The translations under genes and the position numbers were made by a program. From NCBI GenBank assembly GCA_020736575.1, contig JAGPYM010000089.1:1-64000 (forward strand): DNA of 64,000 bases, given 5' to 3'. A model generated the notes under the pieces. That model saw only the letters and a program-made list of their open reading frames with translations, had not been told where the DNA came from and did not search any database. Below, piece after piece: positions 1-10,551 of this stretch. The DNA comes from Thelonectria olida (taxonomy: Eukaryota > Ascomycota > Sordariomycetes > Hypocreales > Nectriaceae). Position 1 is the stretch's first letter, and each line of letters opens with the position of its first letter.

Positions 1-1960
1 ATTACGTTTGTGCCCATCTTGCAATTTGTTTATATTTTACTTATATTTTAAAAAAACTACTCTTATTTAAAAATAGTCTCTTATTAATTTCTTTTCTATT
101 TTTTAACTATTTACTACTTAAGTTATTATATTATATTATTTTAATTTTAAATTTTATAACTTATTTAATATTTATATTTAGCTTAAAATTATATTAATTA
201 AAATAATATATTTTACTTTCTATTATTTATTATTAAATTAATATAATATTATATTTTATTTAAATTAAAATTATTATTATTAAAAAATATTAATAATTTA
301 AATATATAATAAAAATTAATATAAGTTAAGTTTTAATTTTATATTTATTATAATAAGTTTTTTAATAAAGCTTATAATTAGCTTTTAAAATAAAAGTTTT
401 TATAAAATAAAAACTCTTTATTATTTATAATATTTTATATTTTCTATAGCTAGCCCTATTTTATATTATTTATAGGGGGAAAACCTTTAGCTTTTAAGTG
501 TATATAAAATTAAACGCCCCTATAGGCAATTAGCTATAGCGCGCAGCTATATAATTAACTAACTAATAGCTAATATAATATGCCTTAGCCTCTAAAACTA
601 GCCTTTAGCTCTTATAATATAAAAAATCTACTAATTGTACCTAATTATTTACATACTAATATAGCGCAGGCTAATTAGAGCCCTTTTGCATATGGCCTAA
701 AAGTATTATAAAATTTACTTGCGCTTAACTGGCTGCTAGCTGCTAGAATTAAATTAACTATAGTTTGTCCCTAACTTAAGTTCCTAATTTAAAAGGTTTG
801 GCTTAACTGCAACTAGAAACGTGCTACTATGCCCTAAGCTAGAAAAAAAAATATTTATAAAATATAATTTTTTTTTATAATTAGTAATTTTTATTATTAT
901 ATTAACTTTTTTATATATTTTTTATTTAATTACTTTATATATTTCTATTAGTTTAATTATATTTAAATTTATTTAATTTATTTTTAAACTTTCTTTTTTA
1001 TTTAATTTTTTTAGTTTCCCCCCCCCCTTTTTAACTTTTATATTTACTTATTTATTTAATTTACTTTTTATTTTTAAATTTTTTTTTATAACTTTTTAAA
1101 TAACTATTTAAATTATTACTATTATATATAATAACTTTTAAAATTATAATTTTAAATTATATTTTTATATTTTTTATTTAATTTAAAAAGTACTTAAGTT
1201 AGTTAATTTTTTTATAAAAAACTTAAAATTATTTTTTTATATATTTAGTTTTTTAATTAAAATATAATAGCTTAAAAAAACTAAATTATTTTTTTATATT
1301 ACTTTTAATAATATATTTATATTAGCTAATATAAAAATATTAAAAAGTTATAACTATTTAAAATACTTTTTAAAGTTTTTAATTAAATAAATATATTTAA
1401 AAAAAATTATATAATTTAATAAATATTAAATTATTATATTACTATTCTTTTTTAAAATTATAATTTATTTAATTAGTAAAAAGTTAATTATATTAAATTA
1501 TATATTATATAATTAATTAAATTAAATAAATTAAAGTTTAAAAAAATAGTACTTTTATATTAAAAGTTTAAAATAAAGTTTTTTAAATAAAGTTTATTTA
1601 ATAAAAATTTATATTTAAAAGCTAATTATAAACTTTATTAAAAAGCTTATTATAATAAATATATAGTTAAGTTTTATTTATATTAACTTTTATTATATAA
1701 TAATATTAAATTTATTTTAATAAATAATAATATAATATATATTTAATATAACTATATTTTAATAAGTTAATAAAATAAAAATATATTTATAAGTTTATAA
1801 TATAATTATAATATACTATTTATTATAATTAAATTTAAAAGTTATAATTATATTATATTTAATAAATTATATTATTAAAATTTAATATAAAAGTATATAA
1901 TTATAATAAAGAAATTTATATACTCTTTAAATAATAAAAAAATTTAAAATCTAATATATA
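1..1960. repeat. A+T-rich, RIP-like desert
   Basis: Almost the whole stretch is A and T, dominated by TA, AAT and TTA words, with no open reading frame of note. A slightly less extreme island lies at about 440-840. A run of ten C sits at 1018-1027. Base composition switches abruptly to normal at about 1960. This is the usual look of DNA mutated by RIP (C to T in repeats) or of centromere- or subtelomere-adjacent sequence in Pezizomycotina. The original element cannot be recognised. Confidence 0.75.
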
Positions 1961-2608
1961 AGCCCGGCCCGACCTAAAGGAATTATTAATAAAATAAAAT
2001 GCAGTAATTTCTAATAAAAGTTACTAATAGGGTCTTTACTAAGAGAACATTATTAAGGTAGAGGTTGTAGCACACTTGCGAGAGTATAAAACGGAGATTA
2101 GCAGTAGCGACGCCTGGGTCTTTCTAAACATATGCACCTTATACTAGCAAGTCTTTAGGCGGTGGCCCCATCTCTAAAATGAAGCCGCGGTAGAGGATTC
2201 TACGGCGGGCGTCAAGGAAATGGTACTGCCAGGGACTATAGGACAGAGACTGACTTACCTGCAAGCGTATCCCTTGAGAGGGAAGCGATTGACATTTACT
2301 CGATGTCGCAACACATGGTCTCAGGGCCGGAATATCATCCCCCTGCGAAGCCTTCGGCGTCCCGTTCGGATTTGGTGCCAGCTTAGACTTGTCGTTCATT
2401 TCATTATTAAATTGCAAACGGCGAGCCATCTTTACGGACTTAGCTAATACGCGTAGTAATCATAGTTTCGCTTGCTGCAATGGAAGCCAAGTGGCATGGG
2501 TTTCCCTCAAATGCACAAATAGTCAGCATTGCAATAGTGTAAATTGATTCCTTATAAGATTGCCTTCTCAAACTAGTTTTAAGGTCTTGCAGAAGAAATC
2601 ATACCCCC
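1961..2608. other. Transition region, no supported gene
   Basis: Ordinary base composition resumes here. A 96-codon frame on the minus strand (2139-2429) overlaps a 75-codon frame on the plus strand. Neither resembles a family I recognise or has intron signals. Part of the region is probably 3' flank of the transaminase gene that ends at 2609. Confidence 0.4.
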
Positions 2609-3580
2609 CTAAGACTTATAGCTAATCTCGGTAGTATACTTTGGGTCGTAATGCATCGCCCAGTACCCATCCCAGATCAGTTTTGTAATAGGACCAACCT
2701 CGCCCTTAGACTCTCCATCAAGCTTCGTAATTGGCATGATGCCACCTGCTGTAGTACACATGAAGATCTCGTCAGATTCATAGGCCAAGCTAGTAGGAAC
2801 GTCGTCGAGGTGGACCGGGATCCCGGCGTTCTTTGCAACGTCGAAAACAGATTGTCGGGTAACACCCTCCAGAACGCCCTTCTTAGCGGTATAGAGAGAG
2901 CCGTCTTTAACGAAAACGATATTATAGCCCGCGCCCTCGGTAATGTTTCCGTCGCCATCAGTCAGGAATGGATACTGTGAGCCTCGATCCTGGGCCTCAA
3001 GGAGACCCCTGATCAAGTCGCCCCATTGCAGGTTCTTGATTGTTGGGTCAATCGCACCGGGCGGGACGCGGCGAACAGTGCGAGCGACGATTGCCTCTCC
3101 ACCAACTGGCTGCAGTTGATAAGGCATGACCCAGACGTAGGGCATAACCAAGATATAGATGAAATGGTTCTCAGGCGTGCCGCTAGGAGTAGGTTCTCGA
3201 ATGAACCGGAAGCCACGAGTAATGATTATCTGAACATAAGCGTCCCGAATACCGCTCTTGGCGATTAAATTGAGGGTAGCTTGTTCAATCTCGTTTCGTG
3301 CCATTGGTGGCTTGAGTCTTAGCTTGGCACAGCTCCTTTCAAGCCGGTCAAGATGGTCGTTGAAACGGAAGAGCTTTCCGTCCCACACGGCGGGGACGTC
3401 GTAGGTGAGGTCGCTGTGGAGGAAGCCTTGATCAAGAAGAGGGATTCGCGCCTCATATAAGGGTGTAATTTGACCATCAATGAGAGCGGCGCCGTGGCTG
3501 AGGGGGTTCTTGAAGCCGTCCTCGAGGAGCTTGGCCTGACGCTCCTCGAAGGCTTGGCAGATTTTGTCCATAGTCGCCAT
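2609..3580 (-). CDS. Fold-type IV aminotransferase, (R)-amine / D-amino-acid transaminase-like
   Basis: This is an intact, intronless 323-residue protein of the class IV PLP aminotransferases. It is closest in pattern to fungal (R)-selective amine transaminases (Aspergillus terreus type): HSDLTYD around residues 55-61, VWDGKLFR at 66-72, the PLP lysine in DPTIKNLQWGD at about K182, TEGAGYNIV, and CTTAGGIMPIT near the end. Family knowledge predicts transfer of an amino group between an (R)-amine or D-amino acid and a keto acid. I chose ATG 3580 because homology begins at MATMDK; the frame runs 51 codons further upstream without family similarity. The usual FVE triplet of proven (R)-amine transaminases reads YVQ here, so substrate preference is uncertain. 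It shares a divergent promoter with the permease at 4267, which contains paired GATA-CGG elements. Confidence 0.88.
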   Translation of the reverse strand: MATMDKICQAFEERQAKLLEDGFKNPLSHGAALIDGQITPLYEARIPLLDQGFLHSDLTYDVPAVWDGKLFRFNDHLDRLERSCAKLRLKPPMARNEIEQATLNLIAKSGIRDAYVQIIITRGFRFIREPTPSGTPENHFIYILVMPYVWVMPYQLQPVGGEAIVARTVRRVPPGAIDPTIKNLQWGDLIRGLLEAQDRGSQYPFLTDGDGNITEGAGYNIVFVKDGSLYTAKKGVLEGVTRQSVFDVAKNAGIPVHLDDVPTSLAYESDEIFMCTTAGGIMPITKLDGESKGEVGPITKLIWDGYWAMHYDPKYTTEISYKS

Positions 3581-4266
3581 GGTGTCAGAGGATGGTGTTG
3601 GGGCAGGAATAGAGGAGGTGATAAAATGAGACTGACTTAGGTGGAAGCTGAGGAGCCACTTGCCATTCCGAAAGAGAAACCAGGAATCATATATAATATA
3701 ACCATCTTTGATGAAGCACAAACCTATTAACATGGTGTCTGGCTCTACGGAGCCCGCGGCGGCCCGCGATGGTTATTCCGATCCCCCTCGGATGACGGCA
3801 ATTGCCAACAGGGCCTTGGACAGTAAATGACAGGGTTCGCTTCGGTAGTTCATGAACGCGGCTGCATGATCACAAGCCTTTGAATCATGGGTCTGAGCCC
3901 CGCTTATCTATCCGCGCTGCACTCTTATCTATCCGCGTCCCAGCAAACTCCCGACGCAGGGTGAAAGACACTTGTGCAAACTCTTGAAAGTTATCTCGCA
4001 CTTCGACACCACCGTGTCGCGTTGATATCAAATTGGTGGCACTCTATCGCTGATCTAGCGGGATGGCTTGGGTTAAAAACAGTTTGGAGATACGTCAATG
4101 TAGCTATATAAGACTTGGTGAAGAGTCCAGGGTGGTCCTAGATTACCTGCCTCATTAAATGTACTGTTGTTATGCAGCGTTGTCGACCGCTTTGCCACCG
4201 TCAATCGCACTCAACCCATATTGGAGCCAGCCACCACCCCGTAACCGTGTGTTGTCCAAGGAAAAA
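3581..4266. promoter_or_regulatory. Divergent promoter, transaminase / permease
   Basis: This 686-bp intergenic region serves two divergent genes. It carries two exact copies of CTTATCTATCCGC (3903-3915 and 3924-3936), 21 bp apart, so on the same helical face. Each copy contains GATAAG on the complement (the AreA/NIT2-type nitrogen GATA site), a second GATA core and a CGG half-site (Zn2Cys6 type). Copies or one-mismatch variants recur upstream of the other cluster genes. A single CCTCGG also lies at 3786-3791. Confidence 0.6.
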
Positions 4267-6024
4267 ATGGCGGCAATAGATGCACACACTACCGATAAAC
4301 CGTGCGAGGAGTCACCTCGGGACCCAAGCGTCAAGATCATCGACACACCTTCTGAAGTCGTCCTTGTCAAGCACAAACTGGGTTTCCTCAACCTGATCGC
4401 GCTGGGCTTCAACGTTTGCAACAGCTGGGCTGGGATTTCCTCTAGCATGCAAGTTGCCTTGCTACAGGGCGGTCCTGGTGCGCTCCTGTACGGCCTGTTC
4501 CTCACAACCAGCTTATATCTCAGCATCGCTTTGTCCATGGCGGAACTTGCCAGTGTCTATTCTACCGCTGGCGGTCAGTACCATTTCGCATCCATCCTTG
4601 CCCCGGATCGAGTTAGCAGGGGCTCGTCATACATCTGTGGCTTCATAACGATGATCAGCTGGGAGGTTATTGGAGCCACCGTTACTATGGTTGCTTCTGC
4701 ACAGATACTAGCATTGTGGCAGTATTATCACCCTTCTTTCCGGGCGAACCAATGGCACAGCTTTGTCATCTATGAGGCTTTTGGCTTGTTCGTTGCGCTT
4801 TATAATAACCTGGTTCTCCCTAGAGCACTCTGGACGCATAATTTTGGATGTAAGTTGCCCATCAGCTTGGATACATTCAAATGCCATTCTCTGATTCGTT
4901 TATAGTCACTCTCAACATGGTCGTCTTTGTCGTAGTAACCGTCCTCCTCATTGTTCGACCCTCTAACAAGGCACCAGACGCGTTCGTGTGGGACACTTTT
5001 GTCAACTTCACTGGCTGGCCCGACGGCATCTGCTTCCTGACGAGTCTTCTTACCAGTTCCTTCGGATTCACCGGACTTGACGCCTGCATACATTTGGCAG
5101 AAGACGTTAGCTCACCCAAGAAGGTGGTCCCAAGGGCAATAGTTCTGACAGTAGCGATTGGTTTCGTCACTACATTTCCATTCATTGTAGTTCTGCTCTA
5201 CGGAATCAGTGACATGAATGCTGTTTTAGCAATCCAAGGGTAAGCATCTCGTTGCTCGTGGGTGTCAGTGGTCGAACTCCAGTGGAGCTTAACATATTCT
5301 GCAGATATCTTCCTTTTGAGATGTACAGAATGATATGGAGGTCAGATACGGCTGCTATCGCCATTATAGTCTCCAGCATCGTTCTTACATTCTGCATCGT
5401 CAATGCCATCATGCAAACGTCTTCTCGTATGACTTGGGCGTTCGCTCGAGATAATGGTATCAGCTTTTCTTGCGTTTTTGGGAAAATGCATCCGACACAT
5501 GGGGTCCCTCTCAATGCGGCGATCCTCAATTGGGTAATCCTATCTCTCTGCGGTGTTGTATTCTTAGCTTCGAAAATCGGTGAGTACCAGACGCCGTGGG
5601 CGCATCTTATTACCGAGAAATTGACCCACAGACAGCATTCAATGCCCTACTCGGATCTATGGTCGTACTGCAGCTGCTATCATATGAAATCCCTTTGGTG
5701 CTGCTTCTCTGGAGACGACGAGGGAACCGATTTTTACCACCCAACCGACCCTTCCGGCTCCCAAAGACGGTCGGTTGGATTGTGAACGTGTACGCCGTTG
5801 CTCTTGGCTCGGCGTTGTCGGCTTTCTTCCTCCTACCACCCTTCTTGCCCGTCACTTCACAAAACATGAGTCAGTCAATCACTCTTAAACGTCTTTGCTA
5901 TTACTGACATATGAAAGACTATACCTGTGCCATTCTTGGTATCGGTGCAGTACTTTGCTTGCTGAATTGGTTCATCCATGCGAGGCAGCACTATAATGGG
6001 CCTCATATTGTTTTCCACGAGTAG
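4267..6024 (+). CDS. APC-superfamily amino acid / GABA / choline-type permease
   Basis: This five-exon gene encodes 510 residues; exons are 4267-4849, 4906-5239, 5305-5579, 5636-5869 and 5918-6024. All junctions are GT..AG and keep frame. The product is a 12-helix plasma-membrane transporter of the fungal UGA4/HNM1 group (amino acid-polyamine-organocation superfamily). It shows an N-terminal GFN.CNSWAG-like first helix, the helix-6 region FTGLDACIHLAEDV and the typical HGVPLNA motif before helix 8. Length fits the family (about 500-550). A possible upstream ATG at 4159 would add 36 residues without similarity; I prefer 4267. Head-to-head with the transaminase and next to a D-amino-acid oxidase, it probably imports the amine or amino acid used by the cluster. 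The exact substrate cannot be read from sequence. Confidence 0.9.
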
Positions 6025-6397
6025 GCGGATCTATTGGTTCCTGACTTGGACTTCACTTTGTGTGTTGTTCGCGAGCAGGTTTGCACGAGAAGGACTTTCC
6101 AATTTGGCACCAATACCACACTGAAGGTATATCTAAGCTAGGAGTATGACTCAATGCCGAACAGCCCTCGCCTTTGGGATATTCCTGCTCGCTTGTGAAC
6201 CACATTCATGTCCTGTTAATTAAATGTATACCTTGCCATGTCCACCATCCTCCCATTAGATATCATTCCTTCAGAGAGAAGTTAATCCATGGTCTCCAAA
6301 CGCTAATGCTGATGAACGTTCATCTGGAATTGCGGATGCTAAGATACTGAAAACACTCGGTTGTAGTACGAAGCCGTCTCCTTGCCCAATCAATCTG
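6025..6397. other. Convergent 3' flanks
   Basis: Short spacer between the 3' ends of the permease (+) and the D-amino-acid oxidase (-). I see only presumed 3' UTR sequence. Confidence 0.5.
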
Positions 6398-7790
6398 TCA
6401 AAGCTTCGGCTTCTCAAGGTTAAGACTGTCCACCAATTCAAGTACTGCTTTCGCGCAGCCATAAGAGCACTGATATCCAGCTCCTCCGTGCCCATAGTTA
6501 TGGATAACCCATGCATCTCCGATCCTCTCCTTGTCCACCCTCGCGCCCCCGTCTCTTGCGGGTCGAAGGCCAACTCCATGCCTGATGACGTCGAGTGCTT
6601 CGATCCCCTTTCCTCCGGTCAGCTCAGGATTCGCAGCAACGCAACGCTGCATGATGCGAATCGCAAGGTTGGGATCATGCTGCGATTCCCAGTTATCGCG
6701 TTGGTAGCACCCACCCAGAATTGTGCCTCCGCCGGCAGCGCGACACATCACGTACATTGCCTCATCTGGCCCATCGTCGGTCCCTGAAGTCGCTGTCATG
6801 CCCTTGGATTCGTTTCGAACCAGGACAATCTGGCCCCTTGCAGGGTGAAGCTTCAAGTCGCACACCCCCTTGAGATTGCGCGAGCCTAGGCCGGTGCAGT
6901 TGATGACGATGCCAGGCTTTTCACCACTGTGGTGAATGGTTGAAGCATCGCTTATATGGCTCATTTCAGCTCGCTTGAACACCACCCCCCGCGTGAGGCA
7001 TTGGCCGACGAGCCATGGCAGGTAGATGGCGGTGTTGATGCAAACCGATGTCATAGCATGTCCGCTATCTATGCCGTCCCCAAGTTCGCTCTTGGGAATT
7101 GGACGATACTGTAATTCTTTTAGCTTAGCTTTGTACACTTGGTAATATCTTCACCTACATTGGGCAAGACTGCAGACCACCAAGGCCTGTCGGAAAGAAG
7201 CCCAGCAAACCACTTGGCCGTGACAGTATCGCCGTCTTTACTTCGGTTCAGGATCTTGAGATCTAATTACCCAAGTTCAGAAAGCTGGTCGATGCGGGAT
7301 AACGCGTCTCGGTAATGGAGACGGTTGAATGGCAGGAGTGCATACCCTGAAAATGAACACCAGCCTCGGGTCTATTTCGAGCAAGGTTTTCAAGGGCCGG
7401 CCAAGTGTCTTTCTCCCAGCGTTGAGCAGGTGTTCCTGTAACCGATACTCTGTACAGGTACCGTAAGGAGCCAGGTTAATGTAACACGTTGAGAGACCCT
7501 TGCCCATTACTTACGGCATGTAGTTTGCTCCGGCCCATGGCGAGGCGTATTCGATGTCATAGTCGCCGGGCATGTGCTTTGCCACGACAGAAATACTATA
7601 CGAAGATTCTTCGGACAGAAGCAGCGCCGTCGTGAGGCCGAAAAGGGGGTTAGTTACGTGAAAGACCCAATCAAGGAGTGGTCAAATATCTACCAGCAAC
7701 GCCTGCCCTATAGCCTGGTCATCAACACATGTTCATATTATGTAAAGAGAGGAAGACGAACCCAATAATCACCACGTTTGTTCCAGCCAT
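6398..7790 (-). CDS. D-amino-acid oxidase, with one non-canonical splice acceptor
   Basis: FAD-dependent oxidase converting D-amino acids to keto acids, ammonia and H2O2. The model has six exons (7790-7762, 7707-7694, 7638-7515, 7449-7346, 7262-7159, 7108-6398) and 361 residues. The dinucleotide-binding start MAGTNVVIIGAGVAGLTTAL is spread over exons 1-3, with exon 2 only 14 nt. The DAO signature VIHNYGHGGAGY..GYG.A lies at about 326-344, and the C-terminus PKL resembles a weak peroxisomal PTS1. Four introns are GT..AG. Intron 2 (7693-7639, 55 nt) has a good donor and a CTAAC branch point, but its 3' end reads TTTTCG where TTTTAG is expected. Without splicing there, translation stops soon after exon 2. 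The gene is therefore either dead by one base or uses a GT-CG intron. The promoter has two GATA-CGG elements at 8085-8119. Confidence 0.82.
7694..7707 (-). other. 14-nt micro-exon of the D-amino-acid oxidase
   Basis: These 14 bases encode the AGVAG part of the FAD-binding loop. They are flanked by CTATAG on the 5' side and GTAGAT on the 3' side, with 54- and 55-nt introns. Leaving the micro-exon out destroys the GxGxxG motif, which supports it. Confidence 0.65.
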
Positions 7791-8348
7791 GATATCAGAG
7801 AGAAGGTTTATCGTGGAAGTCGTTTTCACCGAATCACAAACGGTCAACACCATCAGATGTCGGGCGTTGAAGCTCTGAAATATCGAGCGACTGGCCGTAG
7901 GAGATTGGCCTCGGAACCCTCGGGAAACCGATGGCTCGGTCAGCACATAACAAATACTCGCAATCTTTCTTCGGCGGTGTGCCACTCGGTGTTCCTCACG
8001 GTTGCACTGCCCACTGCAGGCTAAACCTAACCCGTTCTTGCATCTCAGGTGTCCTTGTCGCGCTTCCGCGGTGGAGCCTCGAATCTAATCTATCCGCATT
8101 GCAGCGCTTATCTATCCGCATGTTTATGTCACAAGCAGGTAAGCAATTTCGCTTGGAGCAAGATTATATTCTCTCAACCGCGGCAACAAAGATTCTCAAT
8201 TCACTGTAAAGATGGTGCACTTCCAGATGCGGACATCATCACGGGACATTTTCAGGGAAATATCAAGGCAGAGTAACGAATCAAGGCCGCAGCAAGGACG
8301 CATCCTTCTGCTTCAGAAAGCTATGCATGTCAAAAATAGTATAACGCT
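7791..8348. promoter_or_regulatory. D-amino-acid oxidase promoter with paired GATA-CGG elements
   Basis: This region lies between the oxidase start and the 3' end of the regulator gene. CTAATCTATCCGC (8085-8097, one mismatch) and an exact CTTATCTATCCGC (8107-8119) are spaced 22 bp apart. The pairing and spacing are nearly the same as in the transaminase/permease promoter, about 300-330 bp upstream of the start codon in both cases. No gene is supported here. Confidence 0.6.
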
Positions 8349-10040
8349 TTAAAAAATCGAAAATGTAGGATCATGTTGCGAAATCGTAAGATACAGGCCA
8401 TAGGGTCCGTAAACAAGCGGGTCGGGGTTATCCCAGAGCCGGCTGAGTAGTTCAATCGTCCTGATGCTATGGTTCATGCGGTATCTTGATTCGTTTAGAG
8501 CCTTCGAAAGATTTTCCTGCTGCCGCTTTTGGATGGTGCAAGACCCAGAAATGATAATAGGCCACAGGAGTGTTGCGGACCATTGAGAACAGTCCAGATC
8601 AAATCCAAAATCATAGACGGCATCGATGTGACTTTGAAACTGGCACACGATTTTTGGATTCAGTACGGACGACCCTTCCATAGCTGCGATCAAATATATC
8701 TCGATACCCAGCTGAAAGATCTTGGATACCTGGCTTAGGCTCCCTTCGTGACAGCTACTTGAGGATGGAGAATCTGGGTCGTTATGAAGGAGCTTCCAGT
8801 CTTGAAGGTAGCGCCGAAGCTTACCATGGAGCTCAACACAAGCAGATGTGGGATCGGGGATCCCAGACTCTTGCTCCATCAATCGATGGCTGAAGAGCAG
8901 TGATATCTGGGGTATCAGCACAAAGAGATCATGGAGGCCAGCAAACATGGTTCCAAAAGTGCTGTAGATAGTGAGGCTGTTAAGCGAGGTGATGAAAGAG
9001 TCGAGCGAGAACATGCGCTCCTGGAGCAGACCGTACGGTGTAAGACAGTTCGCGACGGTGAGGTAGGCGTACAGCTCAAGTCCAAGCCCGAAATGAGTTG
9101 CTGAGTCGGATTCCAAGGGTTCTGTAGGTTGGCGACTCTGTATCTCGACGATTATCTCTCGGCTGGCGTCAAGATGGCGAAACATGGCGCCTTGATTACT
9201 CCCGGAAATAGCCTGCGTCCATACAAAGAGTCGAGTTCAGCAAGGAATGAAATGGCAAGTGAGAATGGTTCAAACACCAACCTCGAAGTGACATAGCATC
9301 ACTAGAACTAGTAACAGCCGAGCTAATTTGTCCACTCTGGAAGTCTTGAGCGCCGAGACCTCAACGAGGAGTTGATGGACCAAGCTGCTATAATGATCCA
9401 GGGTTGCTTCCTGGATAGACTTGGGAGATGTGTTTCTGAAGTTCATGTGTGCCCCACTGACAGCCAAGACGCTGTGCATAACCATATCGTCCACCGAGGC
9501 GATGGGGATGATTTGCCCAAGAAAGGCGTTCTCCTTGAGCGGCATAGGAAGCATAGTTGCCGTTGTCGTGACATAATGCTGCAAGAGGAGGGGAGACACT
9601 TGCGTCAGAGTACACGATCGCCTCGAGTCCAGGAAGGATCCCAGCGATCGGTTCCAGATGCTAGCCGTTATGGACACATCAGCTGCCACTGGTGACGAAT
9701 CATCTCCGTGTAATGGCGGCCCCTCATCTGGGCTGGCGACAGTGCCGCCGAGCAGAGGCGAAGTCGCGGCTGCTATCTCGTTCTGGTCTACCGGCCAAGT
9801 GCAGTCAAGCTTGTTCCGCCTGCAACCGAGGCATCTTGGCTTTTCCTCGCCGCACTTCTTCTTTCGATTTCGGCAGTTCAGACAGCCGTTTCTGGATCGC
9901 TTGAACTGTCTTGATCGTCCGATGTAGGGCCTCGTAGCGCCCCGCGTTATTGGTTGGTTGCTGGGATCCGTAGTCGGCTGCGACATTCTGTTGGGCCCGC
10001 ATGAGGGAAGAGAGTCGATGAGGTGTGAACGGCTGGTCAC
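8349..10040 (-). CDS. Zn(II)2Cys6 transcription factor, putative cluster regulator
   Basis: Two exons (10040-9282 and 9212-8349) with a 69-nt intron give 540 residues. The Gal4-type zinc cluster C53-X2-C56-X6-C63-X6-C70-X2-C73-X6-C80 is complete and preceded by basic residues. The rest matches the fungal-specific (Zn cluster C6) regulator type with LCHFE..SG....FRHLDASREII spanning the splice junction, which confirms the intron. An internal ATG at codon 19 is an alternative start. It sits between the D-amino-acid oxidase and the monooxygenase, and its own promoter carries a one-mismatch GATA-CGG element at 10111. It is the obvious candidate for the factor binding the CGG part of that element (inference). 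Confidence 0.9.
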
Positions 10041-10551
10041 TGATCACGCGATGCAAGGAACTTCAAAAGGGAAGTGGGAACGTCGTGCCAGGATACAGCG
10101 AAAGACCGTTCTTATCTAGCCGCGTTACGAAGCGCTTCGGGTTTGCAGGGATCATGGGTCTGCCTCCATGTGAACCCCGCCTCCCTCATCAGGTGCGCGC
10201 GTCAAGCCGTAATTAGTTAGGATGTTAGTTAGCGAAAGAGATTACACGGCTGCCTCCGCGGAACCCCGCGGCCGACGCAACGTCATCCCGGCCTTTCCAC
10301 ATTTGACAGCCAAAATCCGGGGAAAGAAGGAGCTAGGTAGGTGCGCTTCCTTGTTGCCACTTCGTTGCCATAGGAGGTTTGTTCGTCGGCGTCGACCAGT
10401 TGGAAGAGACATATATAAGTGTTCAGTGTTCTTTCAAAGTTGTAGAGATGCAGCCTCAGAATACCTACGATTCGCAATTTGTCAGAGCCTGCAACAACTT
10501 ATATGCAAACGAAACCACTTCAGATCGGCGTCAACTGATTAGCATCTAGCC
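10041..10551. promoter_or_regulatory. Divergent promoter, regulator / flavin monooxygenase
   Basis: CTTATCTAGCCGC at 10111-10123 differs by one base from the cluster element. It lies 71 bp upstream of the regulator start and about 430 bp upstream of the monooxygenase start. No second copy at 21-22 bp is visible. Confidence 0.5.

Noticed and set aside
1..1960. Mitochondrial DNA insertion as the source of the A+T-rich block
   Set aside because: No mitochondrial gene, tRNA or intron text could be recognised; RIP-type decay explains it better.
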